A DNA stretch of 64,000 bases, taken from positions 1,922,001 through 1,986,000 of the forward strand of contig JAUJYN010000028.1 of the NCBI GenBank assembly GCA_030737835.1, given 5' to 3'. A program made the translations under genes and the position numbers. Shown one piece after another: positions 50,980-60,207 of the stretch; the stretch's first letter is position 1, and each line of letters starts with the position of its first letter. This DNA comes from Acorus gramineus (taxonomy: Eukaryota; Streptophyta; Magnoliopsida; Acorales; Acoraceae). The notes beneath the pieces are model-generated. The model did no database searches. It was given only the letters and a program-made list of their open reading frames with translations, and was not told where the DNA came from.

Positions 50980-51391
50980 GAAATTTAGTCCTCAAAATTT
51001 AAGGAAACCCAAAGGGAAGACCGCATATAGCAAGTATCTCGCATAGACCTTTTGCTCCCAAGTGGTCCATGCACCAGTCTGGCGCTACCGACACACTCTA
51101 ATCAAAAGAACGGTCTTAGCGTGGAGCCTCTTCTCATGTTGGTCCTTGACCTTGATCCACTGCTCCACGAATGACAAATCTAGCTCGAGGATGAGACGGT
51201 CAAACGGAGTGACATGAGCAGGATCTTGGACATAACGCCTCGGCCATGAGACAAGGACGACGTCGTGGGCATGAGCCAGCTGTGGGGGAAAGGCTACATG
51301 ACAAGCCACCTCCCCAATCCACTCAATGATGAGAAACAGTCCCATTAAAGAGCCAACTCAGCTTGCCCCGAACGTTGAAACAGAGGATGCC

Positions 51392-51396
51392 CTTAA
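51392..51396. repeat. Target-site duplication of element H (left), CTTAA
   Basis: CTTAA directly precedes TGTCACGCC at 51397 and recurs exactly at 56680-56684. Confidence 0.88.
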
Positions 51397-51920
51397 TGTC
51401 ACGCCCCAGGGCGGCCAACCCAGGGACGCGGCAAGTGTATATATCATATCAGCAGTCTATACAGGAGATCAATAAAATACCCTAAACAACATCAACAATT
51501 TCAACACAGACAACAAAGGCGCTGACATGATATATACACAAATAGCGGAAGCTAAAAGACTGAATCTGTAACTCAAATACATATTAAAGACTCGATACAC
51601 AATCAACTGTCCTGTGAGAGCCAATATATATAATGACATCCAAATATAATACAAGCATGTGCCCAAGCACATAATACAATACATACATATCAAAAAGGGA
51701 TGCTGATAGCCTCTAACACTCGCGAAAATGTGGCGCTGCACCTCTACTGCTGAGGTCCCTCGGGGAGCTCCTCCTCCTGATCCGACTCAGATAACACTGG
51801 AGAAAATATTATGCGAGGGTTGAGCCACACGCTCAGTGAACAGCACAACCCATGCATCACAGTTCATATTAACCACCATTAATCATTCAAGCCTCAAAGT
51901 GGCAGGAACTAAACAATCCA

Positions 51921-52253
51921 GTGGGTCGCTACATCGCCGACCCACCACACCCTCACCCTCACCCCTCAATATGGTGACATAGGATATTGGGACTGACTAC
52001 TACACAAATCCAGTGGGTCGCTACATCGCCGACCCACCACACCCTCACCCTCATCCCTCAATAGGTGACATAGGATATTGGGACTACACAAACCAGTGGG
52101 TCGCTACATCGCCGACCCACCACACCCTCACCCTCACCCCTCAATAGGTGACATAGGATATTGGGACTACACAAACCAGTGGGTCGCTACATCGCCGACC
52201 CACCACACCCTCACCCTCACCCCTCAATAGGTGACATAGGATATTGGGACTGA
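51921..52253 (-). repeat. Tandem array of four G-rich/hairpin units in H 3' LTR
   Basis: Units start at 51921, 52013, 52096 and 52179. Each holds an inverted repeat with arms GTGGGTCG and CGACCCAC, then CACCCTCACCCTCACCCC, then a spacer with GGTGACATAGGATATTGGGA. On the element sense strand the C-rich part is G-rich, with G3 tracts able to form a quadruplex. Confidence 0.9.
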
Positions 52254-53029
52254 CATAGGCGGTTGAGTCCCATCACGAATGCTAGCTTCGCATCTCCTTA
52301 TTTACGACCAATGTGGGGCAAAACGCGACAGTATCCTTAACTGTGCTTACATGCCGCCAAAGATAGGCTGCTCATCACAACCATTGGAACTCCGGCATCC
52401 TGCACTCCATGGGCAGATTCATCACGGGGAGTCCATGCTCTCGACATCATTTAGCAGCACTCTCCCGGTGTGGCCTCTACCTGGTAGCCTCCCCAGCCCG
52501 CTATCTCTGCCATATGGGTGCACCAACAAGCATAGCATCTGGGAGCACCTCACAGGGCTCTGGCCTCAACCGGGCAGCTACAACACACAATGATATATCG
52601 AAGCGACTCCAGGTGTCACTATGGAACCCAGTCCACAAGCGATCGCCCACTAAGCTGCAATAGGACGCACCCAATCCCGATCGTACGCATCACCACTCGC
52701 TACAGCACCTTCCAAGTGAGAGGGAAAAATCCACCATCAATTTGATGCTTCTAAGGTATTCCTTGACTAGGAAAAGAAACCTTGGCAGGGCACCATGAGG
52801 TCCCGATATAGGATATCCCGACAACCAAACAAGGAACACGGAGTACCCTAGCCCGGGTCTCAACGCTGACCCTGCAAGGCCCCTTAATCCGTAGTAGGAA
52901 GTCTAGAAGAAGACATCATCCCTTAATGAGCAATACACCACATCCTCAACACTTTACACTGGCGCCGCACGCGAACCCCATGGTTACTAGCGATACTGAT
53001 ACACGGGGAAGGAGCTCCAACCAAAACTC

Positions 53030-54010
53030 GCACTTGTTGAACTTGGCGAACAACTGATGTCTGGCCAAAGTCTCCAAGACAGTGCGGAGATGGTGAGCGT
53101 GCTCCTCAAGACTCCTCGAGTACACCAATATGTCATCGATGAATACTACCACAAAGGAATCGAGGAAGGGCTGAAACACCCGGTTCATCAGATCCATGAA
53201 GGCCGCCGGCGCGTTCGTCAACCCGAATGGCAGTACTCTGAACTCGTAGTGCCCATACCGGGTACGAAAGACCATCTTCGGAATGTCTGACTCCCGGATC
53301 TTCAGCTGATAGTACCCCGAACGGAGATCGATCTTGGAAAAGACACGCGCTCCCTAGAGCTGGTCAAACAGATCGTCGATCCGCGGCAAGGGGTACTTGT
53401 TCTTCACTGTCCGTTTGTTCAGCTGCCTGTAATCAATACAAAGCCGCAGCGAACCGTCCTTCTCCCGGGCGAACAGAATAGGGGCTCCCCACGGAGAAAC
53501 ACTCGGACGTGCGAAGCCCTTCTCCAGCAACTCCTCCAACTGCTCCTTGAGCACCCTCAGCTCTGCAGGGGCCATCCGGTACGGAGCTCTCGAAATCGGC
53601 TCGGTCCCCGGAATCAGATTGATCTCAAACTCGATCGCGCGATCCGGCGGTAATCCCGAAAGATCATCGGGGAAAACCTCGGGATACTCTGCCACGACCA
53701 GAGTCTGACTGATATCTACCTGCAGCGGTGCATCCTCCTGAGCAATATATGCTAGAAAGCCCTCGCATCCTCCCTGAAGGAGTCTCCACGCCTGCATGGA
53801 CGACACGAACCCCAAAGGGGCTACGTCACGATCGCCCACGAACTGGAAAGACCTCCGACCCGGAAGGTGGAAAGACACCGACTTGGCAAAACAGTCGATG
53901 CTGGCGTGACTAGCTGCAAGCCAATCCATTCCCAGGATGGCATCAAAGTCCGTCATCGCGAGCTCCACCAACTCCACTGGAAACCCATGCTCCAAAACCA
54001 AATTACACAC
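53030..54010 (-). pseudogene. Protease and reverse transcriptase remnant of H (Tekay/Del)
   Basis: The main frame, 54010-53354, opens inside the protease, with the strand before the second conserved motif reading [13 protein letters not shown]. It then shows the linker [15 protein letters not shown] and the start of reverse transcriptase with [23 protein letters not shown] and [11 protein letters not shown], ending [13 protein letters not shown] second piece, 53275-53030, carries the palm with MDLMNRVF and FIDDILVYS. These are hallmark Tekay/Del chromovirus sequences and the best evidence for the lineage of the whole nest. The polymerase in intact relatives copies the element RNA to DNA. Confidence 0.88.
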
Positions 54011-54470
54011 AATCAGTTCCCTTTTTCAAGGAAAAACATGGGTAGAAACCCAATGATCACTGGGTCACGCGGCGGCGCGACCAACCTCACCCCCACCCTC
54101 ACTCCCGAAGGGAGCCTTTTGGGACTTATGGGGAGAGACTTAGACTGCACAACACCCCTGGTCCACCGGTAGCCTCTCCCCGCTCCGTAGCTTACCTGGT
54201 ACAGGATAGCCTGTCTAACGCCGGGGCTGTACTACACGGATCCAACGAAGGGTAGAACGATTCCACGCTCGCGACATCATTCAATAACCCTCTTCCGGGT
54301 AGCCTCTACCTAGCATACTCCCACGATCAGTACCCCTCCGACTGCATCAGTGGTACCTACGGATGGGAACCCTCTGCCAGGACAGCTACAACCCGGCCTC
54401 TTCAACTTGGACAACCACTCTCGATACTCGCTTATCGAGATACCACACACTTGCATAACAGCAACCAACC
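54003..54470 (-). repeat. LTR-derived block inside element H
   Basis: It matches the central part of D- and C-type LTRs (CACCCTCACTCCCG, CACCGGTAGCCTC, GTGGTACCTACGGATGG). It sits between the gag start and the protease piece, in the same orientation as H. A related block sits at 15930-16430 in A. Confidence 0.65.
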
Positions 54471-54678
54471 CACTCATCTGGGCCTCTAATGCTCTCGTCT
54501 GAGTCTCCACCAAATCCGCTAACCGAGCGTAAGCACGCTCCCATGCAGGAGGCTCCTGCGCCATTCCTGGTCTCACAGCCGAGGACTCTCCAGTAGCATC
54601 CCCACCACTGGTAGGTCCGAAAACCTCCAAAGGTCGAGAGGGACCACGTCCACGCATTCCTCTGCGAGGAGGCATATC
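54470..54678 (-). pseudogene. gag start of element H
   Basis: The frame begins MPPRRGMRGRGPSRPLEVFG and continues through the WERAYARLADLVETQTRALE helix, matching the N-terminus of gag in A and I. Only about the first 60-70 residues are present before the LTR-derived block. Confidence 0.8.
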
Positions 54679-54774
54679 ATCAACCCAAGAAAACCAGACA
54701 CTAGGATCAGAATACTCATATAGAAATCCTAGGACTCATCTCTACGAAAAAGAAGACCATTGGCTCTGACAGGA

Positions 54775-54790
54775 CCTGGCTCTGATACCA
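54775..54790 (-). other. Primer-binding site of element H
   Basis: In element sense it reads TGGTATCAGAGCCAGG, close to the initiator tRNA-Met complement, five bases from the 5' LTR. Confidence 0.88.
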
Positions 54791-54795
54791 ACTTT

Positions 54796-56160
54796 TGTCA
54801 CTCCCCTGGGCGGCCGTCCCCGGGACGCGGTAAGTATATACATGATATCAGCAGTTTATACAGGAGATCAATAAAATACCCTAAACAACATCAATAATTT
54901 CAACACAGAAAACAAAGGGGCTGACATGATATATACACAAATAGCGGAAGCTAAAAGACTGAATCTGTAACTCAAATACATATTAAAGACTCGATACACA
55001 ATCAACTGTCCTGTGAGAGCCAATATATATAATGACATCCAAATATAATACAAGCATGTGCCCAAGCACATAATACAATACATACAAATCAAAAAGGGAT
55101 GCTGATAGCTCTAACACTCACAGAAATGTGGCGCTGCACCGCTACTGCTGAGGTCCCTCGGGGAGCTCCTCCTCCTGACCCGACTCAGATAACACTGGAG
55201 AAAAATATTACGCGAGGGGTAAGCCACACGCTCAGTGAATAGCACAACCCATGCATCACAGTTTATATTAACCACAATTAATCATTAAAAGCCTCAAAGT
55301 GGCAGGAACTAAACAATCCAGTGGGTCGCTACATCGCCGACCCACCACACCCTCACCCTCACCCCTCAATATGGTGACATAGGATATTGGGACTGACTAC
55401 TACACAAATCCAGCGGGTCGCTACATCGCCGACCCACCACACCCTCACCCTCACCCCTCAATAGGTGACATAGGATATTGGGACTTACAAACCAGTCGGT
55501 CGCTACATCGCTGACCCACCACACCCTCACCCTCACCCCTCAATAGGTGACATAGGATATTGGGACTACACAAACCAGTGGATCGCTACATCACCGACCC
55601 ACCACACCCTCACCCTCACCCTCACCCCTCAATAGGTGACATAGGATATTGGGACTGACTAGGCTGTTGGTCACCCTTGGTCCACCGATAGTCTCTCCTC
55701 CACTCCGTAGACGACGCCCAGCGCGCGCCCAAGCCCTCTAACCTCATTTTCACCCACCCCAACCCCTCACACACACCCTAACACATCTACCCAACATGCA
55801 TGACCTTCCCACAACCCCTTAAGCCAAGAAAACCAAGAAAAAGGAGGGGAGGAGCTCACCTTGGAGGGGGAACAAAAAGGGGGAGGTTCGGGGGCCCTCG
55901 ACGCACCCGCCAGCACCTCAACCGCCACCACCACCACCACCACCTCCTCGGCCTCTCCTCAGCCTCCTCCTCAGCCGAAATCAGGGGGGGAGATCATGCA
56001 AAGAGAGCTTGAGAGAGGGGAGAACAACCAAACAACACACAACACCAAGATCCACCACCACCATCTCCTTCACCATCTCTCATTGGGGCATTCCATCAAA
56101 CACATGGGGGGTGTGTTTGCAAGAGAGAAAGAGAGAAAAAGAGCTGGTCGTAGACATTGG

Positions 56161-56196
<36 letters not shown>

Positions 56197-56679
56197 TTTA
56201 TCAAAATATCTTAAGGAGAAAAGACCTAGTCGCCCTTCGACTAGAAATTCTGCGTAAGCTTCATTGGAACAGCCATAACTTCCTCGATACAGCTCCGAAT
56301 TGCTTGATTCCAAGACCGATGGAAAGCTAAGAAGATTATCTACAACTTTCATGTTTATGGAAAGATCAGATAATCTCTCCAGCTAATCCTAAATTAGAGC
56401 TAAACATGGAACAGGGCTGCTGCCAGAATTTCCATCCCCGGGGTATACTTGGAAAAATACCCATAACTTTTACTACAAGAATCCAGTTGATCTAATTCCA
56501 CTTCTGTACGAAAGCTAACTCAAAACTGGACATCTCATAATAAAATCATAATTAAACCTCTTCATCTTGGATTTTAACAAAATCAAATCCTAATACCAAA
56601 TCAGGAATACATAACTTAGGAAAAAAAATTATGTACCCAAATCTTCAAACAGAGCGCTCCAAATGACACAGACACAACA
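54796..56679 (-). repeat. Element H, 5' LTR (hybrid type)
   Basis: The end next to the primer-binding site (54796-55710) is of the A/I type and holds four G-rich/hairpin units. From about 55715 to 56679 the sequence matches the first third of the C-type LTR, including a GA run at 56167-56193 and the terminus CACAACA. At 1884 bases it is shorter than other family LTRs. Confidence 0.82.
55321..55655 (-). repeat. Tandem array of four G-rich/hairpin units in H 5' LTR
   Basis: Units start at 55321, 55413, 55495 and 55578, with nearly the same spacing (92, 82, 83) as the array at 51921-52253. This shows that the two arrays are LTR counterparts. Confidence 0.88.
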
Positions 56680-56684
56680 CTTAA
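56680..56684. repeat. Target-site duplication of element H (right), CTTAA
   Basis: CTTAA follows the terminus CACAACA at 56679, after which the G interior continues in register with D (36730). Confidence 0.88.
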
Positions 56685-57019
56685 ATTGGGAAACCTTCAC
56701 GAAAACATGGTCGCCAAATCCAAAGGTAAGCATCCTGGCCACGATGACCTGCGTAGTCCTTTTGTCAGTTCAGGGAGGTGCGGATGCACACATGAACCAA
56801 TCTGGCCACTGCAAGGTCAAATAAATAATTTGTGGCCCCTCCAACTGGCGCTCCTCAACCGTCCCAACACAAGGGAGGTACAAAACTGCGCCTGTAGAGT
56901 GCCTTTCATAGTACCATCAGGAAGGTCGAATGGCAGTCGTCTTGCAGGCATACCCCAATAAATGGGTGATGCCTCACCCAACTGCCCTCATCATCGAGCA
57001 CGCAGGCACTTAGCATGTC

Positions 57020-57024
57020 CTCCA
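57020..57024. repeat. Presumed left target duplication of element I, CTCCA
   Basis: CTCCA directly precedes the LTR start at 57025. The interrupted interior matches D at 37064-37073, where TGTCCTCCA continues into AGGTCTG. The right-hand copy is outside the window. Confidence 0.55.
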
Positions 57025-60000
57025 TGTTATATATGTGTCACTTTTAGCCTTCTGGTAACCATTGGAGCATTCTGACAGTTTTAGTTTTTTTCGTTTTTTT
57101 CGATCGAAACCGCTAAAATTTTTGGAGTGTTAGCTATCGTCCTGTGTTTGAGGACTCCGATTGAAAATCTAACTGCATATTATGTGTCCTGGTGCCATTT
57201 TAAGTCACTCACAAAAATTTCATCGAATTCCGGTACGTTTCAGAATTTCGCAGTTCCGGGGCGTATCCGGGTTTTGACCGAGCGAGAAGTCATTGGGAGA
57301 GTTGACTCGGTCAAAGTGGGCCCATGACTTGGTCAACCCTTTTTTTTTGTGTGGTTGAGTTGACCCAAGTCAAAACCCACTTTAACCCACCTAATCCTCA
57401 CTTAAACCTAATTAATCCTCTCTTAACCCTAATCTAAGTGAGGGATTATATATAAGTGAATCTAAAATTTACCCCCCCACTATTCATCATCTTCCCCATT
57501 TAGTTTTCTCTCTCCCCCTCTCTCCTTTTCTTGGATTTGAGCCACCTAGAGTGCTTGAAACTCAAAACACAAAGAATAGAAAGGTTAGATCTCATCCCGA
57601 TCTATCTACCGGTAGTTTCAGATTCAAGTTCTGACGTGTTTAGCCCCTTCTCACCCCCTCTTTTCTCCCCTGATTTCAGCCATTTCGAGGGCTGAGGAAG
57701 AGCTTGGTGGTGGAGGTCTTTGGGGAGGCGTTTCGGTGCACGAAGAGCTCCCGGTTCCCTTCCTTTCCTCTCCTTTCCTTGGGTAAGGGTTCTTTCCTTC
57801 TTTTCCATGTTTAGATGCATGTTAGGGGGTGCTTTTGGGTGTGTGGTGGCGGTTGGTGGCTGTCGGTGGTGGTTGGGGGCGGTTGGAGGCCATTGGTGGC
57901 CGGTGAGGGGTGGTAGGGTGGCTCGGGTAGGGTGTTGGCTGTCTCGGGCAGGATGGCAGCACAGGCGCAGCAGGCAGCGCAGCAGGCGGAGCAGTTGGCA
58001 GGGCGCGCGCGCGCTGCGCGCGGACGTGCGCTCGGGTGGAGCTGGAGGGCGTGCTGGGCGCGTGTGCTGGGCTGGGCGCGTTGGGCTCGGGTGCTGGGCG
58101 CTGGGCACTGGGCGCGGGTGCTGGGCGATGGTCACGGGTGCTGGGCGCTGGGGCGCTGCGCACAGGGCGTCGTGCGGGGGCGTGCGCGCGGAGCGCTGCG
58201 CAGAGGCGCAGGCGTGCTGTGCGCGCGCAGTGAGGCGAGGCCGGTGGTGCGCGCGAGGTGCGCGCGGGGTGAGGCGCTGGGGCGCAGGGCGTGCGGTGTG
58301 CACGCGGACTGCTGCGCTGGGGCGCAGTGAGCGCGCGGTGCACCCGGGGAGCTCGGCGGCGTGTCCTGGCGTGCGGGCAGGGGCTCGGCAGGGCGCCTGG
58401 GTGCACGGGCTGGGGCGCGGCGGTGCACCTGGGGGCGGGTGGCTGTGCGGTCGGTTGCCGAGGGTTCGGGAGTGAGTCGGGGTGCTCGGGCTCGCGCGTA
58501 CGGGCCGTATGTACGTTTGTCTGAGTGTTGGGTATTTTAGAGTATTTTTAATGTATTTTGGGGGTATTTGTGGATTTTACTCACCTAGTTGGTTACCCTG
58601 TCTTGCAGATCTTGACAGACGATCGCGCGACGACCCGGTTACCGGTGAGTGGGACAACCCAACCCAGTTGGGAGGCGTTATATGCACTTGGGCGTATACC
58701 GTCCTCCCCTGGGGCACCGTAGTTGATATTAACTTGTTAATTGTAATCCATGCAAGCATGATTAATGTGTAGAATGCATGCCACCCTAGACTTGTATGTT
58801 AGGGACTTGCACCCTTAGGATATGTGTAAGAGCCGTGCATCCTGTCACCTTGTTATCACACTAGGAAAGCCTCGACCTATGCATGCGTCCTATTAGTTTG
58901 ATTTATTAAATTAAATGCAAGCTTATGATATTTTTTGCATGCCTTAGGGAATATTAAGGGGCCTTGCGAGGTCAACATTGAGACCCGGGCTAGGGTACTC
59001 CGTGTTCCTTGTTTGGTTGGCGGGATGTCCTATATCGGGACCTCAGGTTGCCCTCCCAAGGTTTCTTTTCCTCATTTTTATTATATATAATTTCCCCGCA
59101 TCTTGGTTATGCGCGCTGGAGTAATTCTGAAGAATTCAGGACATTAGAGTTGTTTAGATGTGTTGTCGGCGGATCCGAGTGGATCATATGCGTATGGATG
59201 GGCTGTTCTGTTCCCTTCGTTGGATCCGTGTAGATACTTCCCCGGCGTTAGAAAGGCTGTCCCGTGCAGGGGCTCCCATCAGTAGGCACCTCCTGATTTG
59301 GGACGGACTGTGCTGAATGTGGGGGTGGCCAAGCGGCCTACGGAGTGGGGAGACTATCGGTGGACCAAGGGTGACCAACAGCCTAGTCAGTCCCAATATC
59401 CTATGTCACCTATTGAGGGGTGAGGGTGAGGGTGTGGTGGGTCGGCGATGTAGTGACCCACATGATTGTGTAAGGATGATTATCAGCCTATTAAGTCCCA
59501 ACACCCTTTGTCACCTATTGAGGGGTGAGGGTGTGGTGGTTCGGCGATGTAACGACCCACCGGATTTGTGTTGATTATGCCACTTTGAGGCTTTTGCTAT
59601 TAATTGTGGTTAATATGAATTGTGATGCATGGGTTGTGCTATTCACTGAGCGTGTGGCTCACCCCTCGCATAATATTTTTCTCCAGTGATTACCGAGGCG
59701 GACTTGAAGGAGGAGCTTCCCGAGCGACTGCACCAGTAGCGGAGTAGCGCCACGTCCCTCGAGTTTTTGAGGCCATCAGCATCCTTCCTTTTTATTGTAT
59801 GTATATATTTCTGTGCTTGGGCACCCAGTTTGGATTGTACTTGGATTTTTGATGTATATTGGCTCTCATAGGACATATGATTATGTATCGAGTCTGTAGT
59901 ATGTTTTTGAATTACATACTCAGTCTTTTAGCTTCCGCTATCTGTGTATATATCATGTCAGCCTTGCTTTTATCTGTGTTGTCATTTTTAGTTGTTGTTT

Positions 60001-60087
60001 AGAGTATTTTATTGATCTTCTGTATAGACTGCTGATATCATGTATACACTTGCCGCGTCCCGGGGACGGCCGCCCTGGGGCGTGACA
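57025..60087 (+). repeat. Element I, 5' LTR
   Basis: This 3063-base LTR runs from TGTTATATATGTGTC to GGGGCGTGACA. It contains a TATA-like box near 57446, an acceptor-like border at 57679 and donor-like border at 57782, and a CpG-rich block at 57940-58500. It also has a 36-base splice-bordered block at 58609-58644, one 105-110 bp module at 58952-59070, two G-rich/hairpin units at 59410-59460 and 59515-59560, and an acceptor-like border at 59686. Confidence 0.9.
57446..57455 (+). promoter_or_regulatory. Candidate TATA box of element I LTR
   Basis: TTATATATAAG-like sequence lies about 420 bases into the LTR, followed by a CT-rich leader at 57500-57530. It is equivalent in position to the boxes in A. 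Confidence 0.4.
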
Positions 60088-60092
60088 AAAGT

Positions 60093-60108
60093 TGGTATCA
60101 GAGCCTGG
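60093..60108 (+). other. Primer-binding site of element I
   Basis: TGGTATCAGAGCCTGG, complementary to initiator tRNA-Met, lies five bases after the LTR. Confidence 0.93.
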
Positions 60109-60207
60109 TCCTCTCAGAGCCAATTGTCTTCTTTTTCGTAGAGATGAGTCCTAGGATTTCTATATGAGTATTCTGATCCTAGTGTCTGGTTTTCTTAGGT
60201 TGCTGAT

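Larger units (their letters stand above)
51397..56679 (-). mobile_element. Element H: reduced mosaic Tekay-like element
   Basis: In plus reading H has a shortened 3' LTR (51397-52254) and a stretch of the B/C/D-type degenerate interior (52255-53010, with the 105-110 bp module at 52780-52890). These are followed by a protease/reverse transcriptase piece (53030-54010), an LTR-derived block (54003-54470), the start of gag (54470-54678), a primer-binding site (54775-54790) and a 5' LTR (54796-56679). Exact CTTAA duplications show that it inserted as one unit. It is broken, with several large rearrangements relative to A or I, and its LTR joins a C-type U3 to an A-type end. Confidence 0.8.
50980..57024 (-). 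mobile_element. Element G interior, interrupted by H and then I
   Basis: Two pieces, 50980-51396 and 56680-57024, match the integrase-end and integrase-core part of the degenerate interior of C and D. They include the traces near 51340-51085 and 56880-56690. H sits between them with CTTAA duplications. At 57025 element I interrupts the interior again, so the 5' part of G is outside the window. Confidence 0.78.

Noticed and set aside
51921-52253. Regular repeats with spacers resembling a CRISPR array
   Set aside because: The spacers are themselves near-identical, the array is inside an LTR and is mirrored in the partner LTR at 55321-55655. It is a tandem LTR repeat in a plant sequence.
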